Assembly: GCF_034314045.1 (NCBI RefSeq)
Contig: NZ_JAVIWL010000001.1
Location: 2,976,001-3,040,000 of the forward strand
Length of the DNA stretch: 64,000 nucleotides
Reading direction: 5' to 3'
Source of the DNA: Glaciimonas sp. CA11.2
GTDB lineage: Bacteria; Pseudomonadota; Gammaproteobacteria; Burkholderiales; Burkholderiaceae_D
Shown: in pieces, positions 44,178 to 52,900 of the stretch
Layout of the letters: every line of letters begins with the position of its first letter
Position numbering within the stretch: the first letter of the stretch is position 1
Notes under the pieces: generated by a model
Seen by the model: only the letters and a program-made list of their open reading frames with translations
Told to the model about the DNA's origin: nothing
Databases searched by the model: none
Position numbers and translations under genes: made by a program

Positions 44178-45419
44178 ATGTCGTCCGCTGTCCCCGCATC
44201 ACCAGCCTCGCCGCCAATTTTATCTCCAGCCATTGACATCGCCTCGCACCCAGGTCAACAAGGTCTGTCCATTGCGATTCTCGCGTTTGCGGCATTTGTC
44301 ATCGTTACCACCGAATTCCTGATCGTCGGTTTGTTGCCCGCTTTGGCGCGTGACCTCGGTATATCGATTTCTACTGCCGGTCTGTTGGTCACACTTTTTG
44401 CGTTCACTGTCATGCTATTCGGCCCCGTGCTGACCGTTTTTTTGTCGCATTTTGAACGCAAGCGCCTGTTCATCGTCATCATGCTGGTTTTTGCCGTATC
44501 AAATGCATTAGCCGCTTTGGGGACGAATATATGGATACTTGCATTGGCACGCTTTATTGCTGCATTGGCATTGCCGGTTTTCTGGGGCACGGCGAGTGAA
44601 ACTGCCGGACAAATTGTCGGGCCTGAACGCGCGGGCCGCGCCGTGTCGCAAGTCTACTTTGGGATATCTGCGGCGCTGCTGTTCGGTATTCCCTTGGGAA
44701 CGCTGGCGGCGGATGCCGTTGGCTGGCGTGGGACGTTTTGGGGTTTGGCGGTATTGTGTTTGTTGATGGCGGGGTTGTTGGTCATGTTTATGCCGACCGT
44801 CGCGCGTCCGCAGCGCGTCAAAATTGCCGAGCAGACGCAGATTCTGAAGGATCCCCACTTTCTTGCTAACGTTGCTTTATCCATTGTGGTGTTTACAGCG
44901 ATGTTCACTTCCTATACTTATCTGGCCGATACGCTCGAACGTGTCGCGGGCGTCCCAACTTCGCAAGTCGGATGGTGGTTAATGGGGTTTGGTGCAATGG
45001 GCATGATGGGTAATTGGATCGGTGGTTATGTTGTTGATCGCAGTCCCCTCGGCGCGACGCTTGTATTTACACTTTTGCTGGCGATTGGGATGGCGGGTAG
45101 CGTGCCATTGGCAGGGTCGTATGGCTGGCTGGGATTGGACCTGTTGATATGGGGGATTGCTTATACGGCTTTATTTCCGATATGTCAGGTACGTGTCATG
45201 AAAGCGGCATCCAACGCACAAGCCCTGGCCGGTACGATCAACGTGTCGGCAGCAAATGCGGGCATCGGCGTTGGTGCAATGATTGGCGGCTTTGGTATTG
45301 AACGCTTTGGGATCGGAAGTATCGGTTATGTCGCAAGCGGCATCGCGGTTGTGGCGATTGTGATGGGACTAATGATGCAAAAAAAGGGGGGGGGAACGCG
45401 CAACAAATTGCATAAATAA
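44178..45419 (+). CDS. MFS drug/sugar efflux transporter
   Basis: A 413-residue major facilitator transporter of the AraJ/YdhP-like DHA1 group with 12 hydrophobic segments. FLIVGLLPALARDLGISISTAG is the group's first-helix pattern; the motif A loop appears as LSHFERKRLFIV, a weak form, and ALARFIAALALPVFWGTAS shows the motif in helix 4. AAANAGIGVGAMIGG and similar Gly-rich segments fill the second half. Near the 3' end lies a run of eight or more G after an A-run (around 45380), a possible site for slippage. It is likely controlled by the divergent LysR protein. Confidence 0.88.
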   Translation: MSSAVPASPASPPILSPAIDIASHPGQQGLSIAILAFAAFVIVTTEFLIVGLLPALARDLGISISTAGLLVTLFAFTVMLFGPVLTVFLSHFERKRLFIVIMLVFAVSNALAALGTNIWILALARFIAALALPVFWGTASETAGQIVGPERAGRAVSQVYFGISAALLFGIPLGTLAADAVGWRGTFWGLAVLCLLMAGLLVMFMPTVARPQRVKIAEQTQILKDPHFLANVALSIVVFTAMFTSYTYLADTLERVAGVPTSQVGWWLMGFGAMGMMGNWIGGYVVDRSPLGATLVFTLLLAIGMAGSVPLAGSYGWLGLDLLIWGIAYTALFPICQVRVMKAASNAQALAGTINVSAANAGIGVGAMIGGFGIERFGIGSIGYVASGIAVVAIVMGLMMQKKGGGTRNKLHK

Positions 45420-45544
45420 GGGTGGATTGCAGCGTTAGAATCTTGATATGTTTTGCTTGATGTCCTAGTCGGCTTACTATTTCTTGGCACTATAAGATGT
45501 GCCATTGCGACGCTATAGTAGAGGCTCAAGCGAAGAGGAATCTC

Positions 45545-45997
45545 ATGAACAGACCCACCGAATTCAGGCAGTTGGACGATCCGGCAACTATCCTGACTGC
45601 CTTCCCAGTCATGCAAGAGCTGCGCCCGCATTTGCAGGATGCGCAGTTATTCACGGCGCAGATAGAACGACAGCGTACGCAAGGCTATCGTCTGCTTGCC
45701 GCATACAAGCACAATGAAATACTCGGCTTAGCGGGATATCGCCTTCAAGAAAATCTGATTTATGGCGAGTTTATCTATGTTGATGACTTGGTAGTGACCG
45801 CTCGCTTGCAACGCTCTGGCGTGGGTGGCGAGTTGTTAGAGGCGGTTCGGCAAGAGGCGATAGAATCAGGGTGCGCGCATTTTGTATTGGATACCGGGCT
45901 GCATATGGCACTGGCTCAGCGGTTTTATTTCCGCCATGGTCTGTTGGCAAGAGGAATGCATTTTGTCGAAGCTTTGATGCCAAGAGGGGTAGCATGA
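45545..45997 (+). CDS. GNAT-family N-acetyltransferase
   Basis: A 150-residue GNAT protein. The central strand and acetyl-CoA loop read GEFIYVDDLVVTARLQRSGVGGELL, with the loop RLQRSGVGGEL matching Q/RxxGxG/A; the end FVLDTGLHMALAQRFYFRHGL is typical. ATG 45545 has GAGGAA 4 bp before it; an upstream in-frame GTG is rejected. Its stop overlaps the start of the azoreductase gene (ATGA), so the two are one transcript. The substrate is unknown. Confidence 0.88.
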   Translation: MNRPTEFRQLDDPATILTAFPVMQELRPHLQDAQLFTAQIERQRTQGYRLLAAYKHNEILGLAGYRLQENLIYGEFIYVDDLVVTARLQRSGVGGELLEAVRQEAIESGCAHFVLDTGLHMALAQRFYFRHGLLARGMHFVEALMPRGVA

Positions 45998-46626
45998 TGC
46001 ATGCACTCCTGTTGAACTGTAGCCCCCATGGCACAGCGAGTCACGGCTATCGTTTAGCCAAAGAGATGTTCGCCGCCCTCAAGCAATCACCCGAAGCGAA
46101 CATGCAAGATGTAAAGCTCATTGAGCGCGATTTGGTAGCAGAACCTTTGCCGATAATCGATCAGAAATATGCTGCCGCAATCACATCAAAAACGCCAATA
46201 GCAGATGCATTCGATTGGTCAGAGCGCTTGATCGGCGAGATTGAGCAAACCGATATGCTAGTGATCACTACGCCGATGCATAATTTTACTGTCCCGGCTT
46301 CACTCAAGCTGTGGATTGATCATGTGCTGCGGATTCACCGTACTTTTAGTCCCACGCCAGAAGGAAAGATTGGATTGATGCAAGATCGTCCAACGTTCGT
46401 GATCGTTGGTTCAGGCGGCTTCCATGCGGGTGAGCGGGCGCGTCAACCAGATTTTTTGACGCCTTATATGCGCTATGCGCTGGGCTCTATTGGGATTAAA
46501 AACGTCAAGTTCATCCTTCTGGAAGGTTTGGTATTTGGTGATGCGGCGGTGGAAGAGGCGGTTGCTGCGGCGCGGCGCGAGATGATGGTCGACATACCGT
46601 TCTGTGCGTTGCAAGTAGTCACATAG
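45994..46626 (+). CDS. FMN-dependent NADH-azoreductase-type flavodoxin-fold protein
   Basis: A 210-residue flavodoxin-fold quinone/azo reductase of the AzoR family, a cytoplasmic FMN dimer that reduces quinones and azo dyes. LLLNCSPHGTASHGYRLAKE is the phosphate loop, MLVITTPMHNFTVPASLKLWIDHVLR the FMN-binding core (TPMHNFTVPASLKLWID), and TFVIVGSGGFHAGE the second loop. The ATG at 45994 overlaps the preceding stop, with AGAGGGG upstream; a second ATG follows directly. Co-transcription with the acetyltransferase hints at xenobiotic handling, which is inference. Confidence 0.88.
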   Translation: MMHALLLNCSPHGTASHGYRLAKEMFAALKQSPEANMQDVKLIERDLVAEPLPIIDQKYAAAITSKTPIADAFDWSERLIGEIEQTDMLVITTPMHNFTVPASLKLWIDHVLRIHRTFSPTPEGKIGLMQDRPTFVIVGSGGFHAGERARQPDFLTPYMRYALGSIGIKNVKFILLEGLVFGDAAVEEAVAAARREMMVDIPFCALQVVT

Positions 46627-46733
46627 TGCCGTAGAAAATTCAGGTTATAAACGACAATGGGTGACAGCATGCTTGCCGCTTACGTCATTTGGAATACATT
46701 TAAAAAAATCGTTATATTTGTAGTGGCATTTTG

Positions 46734-48173
46734 TTAGGCATTCAGTGCTTGTTTTAGTCTTAAAGCAAGACTGATGGCGGTATCTGAATCGGGGATATTT
46801 GCAAAACCGATGACCAGCCCGGGTTGTGGCCGGGCGTCAATGTACCAACGCGACAGCGCGTGCAATCCAAAGCCAGCGGTGCGGGCGCGTTCGACTAACA
46901 CGACGTCATCCGTACCTTCTGGCAACTTTGCCACGATGTGTAGACCGCCCGGTTGGAGATCAATACGTAACCAGTTTCCGAACACTTGCTGGAACGCTTG
47001 TGCGGTGATCATGCGCCGTTCGGCATACAACAGGCGCATCTTTTTGAGATGACGTGAGAAATGACCATCAGCGATGAAGTCGGCCACACTGGCCTGAAAT
47101 AGAGACGGACAGCCTGCATTCAGATCGGCGCACACAGTCTGAAATCGTGCGGTGGCGCTAAGTGGTGCCACCACATAAGATAGGCGCAGACCGGGAAACA
47201 TTACTTTACTGAAGGTGCCGCTGTAAATGACCCGGTCGTCGCGATCAAGGCTTTTTAGGGCGGGTAGAGGGCGTCCCTGATAGCGGAACTCACTATCGTA
47301 ATCGTCTTCGATGATCCAGCTATGCGCCGAACTGGCCCATTCGAGCAAGGCCATTCGGCGTTCCAGCGACAGCGTGACGCCCAGCGGACTTTGATGCGAA
47401 GGCGTCACCACGGCAAACCGCGCGTCCGGACGCAGGCGCAATCCTTCCTCAACCATTAAGCCATGCTCATCTACAGGGATAGGAACCAACGTGGCGGCAG
47501 CGTTGCGCAGAAACAGTTGCGCCAATATATAGCCGGGATCCTCAAACCAGAAGGCATCACCAGGTGCGGCGAGACTGCGCAAAACGAGTTCTAACGTAGC
47601 GCGGTAACCCGCGGTGACGAAGATCTGCTCAGGCATGCAACTAACACCGCGCGACAGCCCCAGATAAGTCGCAATGCGTTCGCGCAACGGGCGATAGCCT
47701 AAGGGATCAGGATACGCTAATCCAATCGATTCAGAATCTCGCAGGCGATGCGCGGCAAGACGATTCCAGACCTTGCGAGGAAAAGCGTCAAGTGCAGGCA
47801 GACCAAGTTGCATCGGCTTAGGTACCAGTCCATCGTAATCGGTCATTGCCGGTGCCAATGGTCCAGCCGCAAGGCGGAGTGGCTTGTGTGCCACTGGAAC
47901 GGGCAGTGAGGGTGATACCACAGTGCCGGCTGCGCCCCGGACTTGTAAATACCCCTCATCCGTCAAAATCTGGTAGGCCATTTTCACCGTCCCTCTGGCT
48001 AAATTGAGCGCGGTCGCGAGCGCCCGCACGGCGGGTACACGATCGCCTGCGCGTAAGTGGCCTTGTGCAATGGCTGTCTTGAAGCGTTGGCAAATTTGCA
48101 AATAGATAGGCAGTTGCAGCGTGCGATCAACTTGCAGTTCCAGTGTGAGCGGGACAGGATGAAGTTTTTTCAT
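46734..48173 (-). CDS. MocR-family (GntR/aminotransferase) regulator
   Basis: A 479-residue MocR/PdxR-type regulator: an N-terminal GntR winged helix (LPIYLQICQRFKTAIAQGHL, GDRVPAVRALATALNLARGTVKMAYQ, seen as RALATALNLARGTVKMAYQIL) joined to a class I aminotransferase-like domain that binds PLP. The PLP Lys sits in YSGTFSKVMFPGLRLSYV and the Asp/Tyr pocket in WIIEDDYDSEFRY. Such proteins sense PLP or an amine and usually control a divergent gene; here the divergent neighbour is the AhpD-like gene, a common pairing. A MITE-like element lies in their shared spacer. Confidence 0.92.
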   Translation of the reverse strand: MKKLHPVPLTLELQVDRTLQLPIYLQICQRFKTAIAQGHLRAGDRVPAVRALATALNLARGTVKMAYQILTDEGYLQVRGAAGTVVSPSLPVPVAHKPLRLAAGPLAPAMTDYDGLVPKPMQLGLPALDAFPRKVWNRLAAHRLRDSESIGLAYPDPLGYRPLRERIATYLGLSRGVSCMPEQIFVTAGYRATLELVLRSLAAPGDAFWFEDPGYILAQLFLRNAAATLVPIPVDEHGLMVEEGLRLRPDARFAVVTPSHQSPLGVTLSLERRMALLEWASSAHSWIIEDDYDSEFRYQGRPLPALKSLDRDDRVIYSGTFSKVMFPGLRLSYVVAPLSATARFQTVCADLNAGCPSLFQASVADFIADGHFSRHLKKMRLLYAERRMITAQAFQQVFGNWLRIDLQPGGLHIVAKLPEGTDDVVLVERARTAGFGLHALSRWYIDARPQPGLVIGFANIPDSDTAISLALRLKQALNA

Positions 48174-48231
48174 GGACTAGTCATTTTGATGTTTCTTGGC
48201 TCTTTCGATACTGCCATGATATTCGCATACT

Positions 48232-48345
48232 GAGGACTGACGCAAATCGCCCCAACTGCGTTGTGCTCTCCTAGTCGGCTACGAGGCCCGATACTCAGGC
48301 ACTGTCTTCGGCAAGCCCTGTTGGGACGGTTTTGCGTGAGTCCTA
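48232..48345. mobile_element. MITE-like 114-bp non-autonomous element
   Basis: The element has imperfect terminal inverted repeats of about 25 bp: the left end reads AGGACTGACGCAAATCG, then CCCCAAC; the complement of the right end reads AGGACTCACGCAAAACC, then GTCCCAAC. It is flanked by a 5-bp direct repeat ATACT at 48227-48231 and 48346-48350, like a target duplication. It is too short to code. It lies in the spacer between the MocR gene and its AhpD-like neighbour. No related transposase was seen in the window. Confidence 0.6.
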
Positions 48346-48414
48346 ATACTAAATGTATTGAATTACCTAAAATATTTTTTATCCCTTATCACTCAACTTA
48401 GCAAAGACATCAAA

Positions 48415-48852
48415 ATGGAATCCCGCCTCGACTTTTACAAAAACAATCCCGACGTCATCAAAGCCTTAATGGCGGTTGAAAATCAGGTCAGCAAAGGAAC
48501 GCTGGATATCACCCTAAAAGAGTTAGTGCGTCTGCGCGCTTCGCAAATCAACGGCTGCGCTTTTTGCGTCGATATGCACGTCACGGAAGCGCGTAAGGCA
48601 GGCGAAACCGAGCGCCGGATGGCGACTGTTGTGGCATGGCGCGAGTCGCTATTTTTTACCGCCCGCGAACGCGCGGCACTGGAATGGACGGAGGCGCTGA
48701 CACTGGTATCACACGATCACGTGCCGGATGCGGTGTGGCATGCAGTCAGGCCGTTCTTTGATGATGCCGAGTTGATGGATTTAACCTTGTTGGTGACATC
48801 TATTAATAGTTGGAACCGCTTTGCGGTCGCGTTCCGAAAAATGCCGGTTTGA
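48415..48852 (+). CDS. AhpD-like carboxymuconolactone decarboxylase family protein
   Basis: A 145-residue protein of the CMD/AhpD fold. Members act as alkylhydroperoxidases or as decarboxylases; the redox motif CAFCVDMH with two Cys and a His (in INGCAFCVDMHVTEARKAGE, 20 residues) points to thiol peroxidase activity. LKELVRLRASQIN before it and LTLLVTSINSWNRFAVAF at the end are typical. ATG 48415 is taken; an in-frame start at 48358 would add 19 hydrophobic residues. Probable target of the divergent MocR regulator, from which it is separated by the MITE-like element. Confidence 0.9.
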   Translation: MESRLDFYKNNPDVIKALMAVENQVSKGTLDITLKELVRLRASQINGCAFCVDMHVTEARKAGETERRMATVVAWRESLFFTARERAALEWTEALTLVSHDHVPDAVWHAVRPFFDDAELMDLTLLVTSINSWNRFAVAFRKMPV

Positions 48853-49073
48853 GCGTAATTCTGGCATAAGGATCGGGGCAGTCGAAAGCAGATGATCGGC
48901 CATTTTTAGCTAATAGTTGCCCATAGCCCGCTACCGAACATTCGACAGCGGCTGTGGCACACAGTGTAATGATTGTATTATTAACCTGTAAGCGAGAAAG
49001 AGCGATGAAGGGAAATTAACCCCGAACTGAACTCAATGTAAATTAACGCAACGCAGCGAGGAATACACGCATC

Positions 49074-49856
49074 ATGGAAAACGAATTTTCAGGAAAAATT
49101 GTCGTTGTCGCCGGTGGCAGTGGTGGGATTGGGCGCGCAATTGCCGCCGCGTTCGCAGCCGAGGGCGCGCAAACGGTTCTCACCGCGCACGCAAATCAGG
49201 CGGCGGCGTCAGACCTTGGCGTGGGCGACGTTGCGTTGCGTCCCGACGTTTATGTTGCCGACCTGCGCCAAGAGGAGGGATGCAAGTCGGTGTTTGATTT
49301 TGTCTCCCAGCGTTATGGGCGTTGCGATATTTTGGTCAATGCAGCTGGCGCCACGCGCGCTGGTGCTTTTCTTTCGCAGTCCTCGGAAGACTGGCAGGAT
49401 GGGTTCGCGCTCAAGTTCTTTGGTTGCGTCGCCCTTTGCCGCTTATTCTGGCCTTTGCTAAAAGCAGCGAATGGACACGTGGTCAATATTATCGGCGGTG
49501 CTGCGCGTACGCCAGATTTCGGATTTTTGGTCGGTGGTTCAGTCAATGCCGCCATGCACAACTTTACCAAGGGACTTTCTGGCTTGGGTAAAATTGACGG
49601 CGTTAACGTCAACGCAATCCTGCCGGGTTTGATAGAAACCCCTCGTGTCGAACAACTGTTTAGTCAGCGGGCAGCAGCAAGCGGCTTGTCGGTAGAAGAA
49701 GTGCGCGCAGCACAGATCGCCAAGGACGGCATCGTCAGAATCGGGCAGCCTGAAGACGTCGCAGGACTTGCGTTGTTTTTATGTTCCGAGCGTGCGCGCC
49801 ACATTCAGGGAACGGCTATCGCGGTAGATGGTGGCGGCACGTCGGGTGTCTATTAA
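49074..49856 (+). CDS. SDR-fold protein lacking the catalytic triad
   Basis: A 260-residue classical-size short-chain dehydrogenase/reductase. The cofactor-binding parts are present: AGGSGGIGRAI (residues 13-23), VADLR with the Asp near 63, and NAAG at 89-92. The active site is not: where Ser is expected the sequence reads NIIGGAAR, and the YxxxK motif is replaced by GGSVN, putting Gly154 at the Tyr place and Asn158 at the Lys place. NAILPGLIETPR and the C-terminal IQGTAIAVDGGGTSG are normal. It may bind NAD(P) without normal SDR catalysis, or use another chemistry. It stands alone, with a strong hairpin after the stop. Confidence 0.85.
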   Translation: MENEFSGKIVVVAGGSGGIGRAIAAAFAAEGAQTVLTAHANQAAASDLGVGDVALRPDVYVADLRQEEGCKSVFDFVSQRYGRCDILVNAAGATRAGAFLSQSSEDWQDGFALKFFGCVALCRLFWPLLKAANGHVVNIIGGAARTPDFGFLVGGSVNAAMHNFTKGLSGLGKIDGVNVNAILPGLIETPRVEQLFSQRAAASGLSVEEVRAAQIAKDGIVRIGQPEDVAGLALFLCSERARHIQGTAIAVDGGGTSGVY

Positions 49857-49888
49857 AAGAGCAATAGTCCTCAAACCTCAATCTTCAG

Positions 49889-49928
49889 GAAGCTTGTCGC
49901 TTAAGCTTATTTTAAAGCGACAGCTTTT
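49889..49928. terminator. Bidirectional terminator between the SDR and ndvB genes
   Basis: GAAGCTTGTCGCTT pairs with AAGCGACAGCTT with one bulged T; four T follow on the plus strand. It lies between two convergent genes (33 bp after the SDR stop, 46 bp before the ndvB stop), so it can serve both. Confidence 0.7.
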
Positions 49929-49973
49929 CCTTGCCATCTTTGAGATGCGCAACGTAGCGTTATGTCTACGTTA

Positions 49974-52900
49974 CTAGGTGGCGACATCATCCGTAGTATT
50001 GCCATCGTTGTTGCTGAGAGCCGCAGCAGCTCTGACAATCCTGATGTCGACCACATGCTCTTTCTGATCGTCGGCTAACGTAAACGCGGAGCCCTGATGC
50101 AGCATGCCGTCAATGCTGACAGCGGCTTCTCCATCTTGGTGTTGGGTAATACTGATTTGGTAAGGCGTGCTGCCGTAACGATAACGCATCGAAAAGGTTG
50201 ACCATTCTGCGGGCATGCATGGATTGAATGAGAGTTGATCCTTTTCTAATTTCAGGCCGAGTAGCGACTCCGTGATGAGGCGATACATCCAGCCTGACGA
50301 ACCTGTGTACCAACTCCATCCACCGCGCCCGATATGCGGTGCCACGCCATATACATCGGCGGAAATAACATACGGTTCGACTTTATAAATCGCGATTTTT
50401 TCTGCACTTTGTCCGTGGTTAATTGGATTGATCAGGGCGAGCAGTTCCCATGCACGGCGGTGGTCGCCGAGCGTAGCAAAGGCCATGACGGTCCAGATCG
50501 CAGCGTGTGTGTATTGGCCGCCGTTTTCACGTACGCCAGGAGCATATCCGCGAATGTAGCCTGGATTGAGTGGTGATTTGTCGAATGGAGGATCAAGCAA
50601 CTGAATGAGGCCGGCATCGCGCCGCACCAAACGCTGATCGACCGCGTCCATGGCTTTTTGGGAACGTTCAGGATTGCCCGCGGCGGATATCACGGCCCAG
50701 CTTTGGGAGATGGCATCGATTTGACATTCGGGATTGCTGACGGAGCCGAGCGGCGTGCCATCATCGAAATAAGCGCGGCGATACCAGTTGCCATCCCAGG
50801 CGTTGGTTTCAATATTGGTTTGCAGTTTTTGGGCTTCCGATGTGCAGAGATCAGAAAAAGCTGTGTCACCATGTTGCATGGCGATGCCGGAAAAAACAGT
50901 TAATACGTCGTATAGAAACCATCCTAGCCAAACGCTTTCGCCGCGCCCATGTTCGCCCACTTTGTCCATTCCATCGTTCCAGTCGCATGATCCGATCAAA
51001 GGCAGTCCGTGGCTACCAAAGCGCAAACCGTGGGTGATCGCGCGCGTGCAATGCTGGTACAAACTGGCTGACTTGGAAGAGCGCGTAGGAAGATCGTAAT
51101 ACGAATCCTCGTTGTCGCCGACCAGACGGCCTTCGATAAAAGGTACTACTTCGTCCAGAATATTGGTATCGCCGGTCGCAATGATGTAGCGACACGTTGC
51201 GAGCGGCAGCCATAAAAAGTCATCGGAGCATTTGGTGCGTACGCCGCGATCAGACGGTGGATGCCACCAGTGTAAAACGTCGCCTTCGACAAATTGATGG
51301 GCTGCGCAAAGTAATAGATGGGCACGTAATAAATGGGGCTGCGTATGGACCAATGCCATAACGTCCTGTAATTGGTCGCGGAACCCAAAAGCGCCACCGG
51401 ACTGATAGTAGCCGCTGCGTGCCCAGAGTCGGCAGGCGATGGTTTGATATATGAGCCAGCCGTTAGTCAGTACATTGAGTGCAGGATCTGGCGTGTCAAT
51501 TTGTACCGCACCCAACGTTTGATCCCAATAACGATGCACGGCATCCAGAACGCTTTGGGCCGCCGCTGTTCCGCGCAGTTTGCGCACCAGAGCGCTGCCG
51601 TCGGCGCTGCCGTTTTTGGATAATCCAAGCATGAAGACCAGTTGCCGGTTCTCGCCATCGGCGAGCGTAAAGGGCACTTGTAAGGCAGCACACGGATCCA
51701 GTCCCGCGCCTACTTTTCCCGATAAATGCGTCCGTTCCAGCGCCTGTGGTTGTTGTAGAGAACCGTTGCGTCCTAAGAACTCAGTCCGATCACCAGTGAG
51801 TGTGCGATTAGGATCATCGACATCGAAGAAGGCGACACGCTGGTTGAACTCAGTGTTGTAGGCATTCTGTGCAAAAATAGCGCCACTGTTAGGGTCTACT
51901 TCGGTGACGACATGCATCATCGACTTTTCACGCAAATCACCTAACACCCATTCAACGTAACCGGTTGCCGATAATTTACGCGTGCGACCGGAATCGTTAC
52001 GTAATTTGAGGACCGAAAATTTGACCGAATCGTCTGTTGCAACGTACACCCAGAGCGCGGATGCGATGCCATTTTCTATGTGCTCAAATACGCTATATCC
52101 AAAACCGTGGCGGGTCACGTAAGGTGTAGAAAGTTGGTTGGCTGCACCATGCGAGGATGAATTAGTTGATAGGAGCGGCGTCGGCGACCAATATTCGGTT
52201 GTCTCCTCATCCCGAAGAAAAAATGCTTCACCGCTTGATGCGCTGACGGGATCGTTATGCCACGGCGTCAGGCGGAATTCGTGGGCGTTCTCGCCCCATG
52301 TATAAGCGATCCCATTTTCGGAAACGATGGTACCGAATTCAGCATTCGCCAGCACGTTAACCCATGGCGCTGGGGTTTGTTGTTTTTCGCCGGTGGTGAT
52401 CATATATTCCCGGCCATCCGGCGTGAAGCCACCATACGGATTGGTCAAAATAAGATCGCTACGTTGAATCAGCGGACTGACTGACTGATTGGTGTTGTCG
52501 CTTCGACTAACTGATTGTGCAGCTGGACTTCTGCTCGCAGTCAAGCGCGGAACCCGGCTTTCTATAACGCTGCGACGGTTGATCTGTTCGGCTAGCGTAC
52601 CGCCGCTATCGGTCAGCACAATACGCGCCACTGAATGCAGCAAGATGCGATCTTCATTAGCAATTTGATCGCCGGGCCGGACAAAAATACCGCCAGGCCG
52701 ATCTATCACATGGCCTTCGATACCGGCGGCAATCAAGCCCATAATTTGGTCTTGTAGCAATTGTCGATAACCAGCGTGGTCTTCATTCCAGATCACCAGA
52801 TCGACCGCTAGCCCTTTCAGTCGCCAGTAAGAGTGGGCTTGTACCAGTTGTCTTACCAGTTCGATGTTGGCGACATCTTTAATTTGTAGCAGGACGATCG

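Noticed and set aside
45380..45400. Programmed frameshift at the A-run and G-run near the end of the MFS gene
   Set aside because: The frame closes normally within a few codons and no extended product in another frame is recognisable; only a slippery-looking stretch remains.
45462..45476. TCCTAGTCGGCT shared with the inside of the MITE-like element at 48232-48345
   Set aside because: Only 12 bases match and the surrounding sequence does not align; with this many words compared, one such match is expected by chance.
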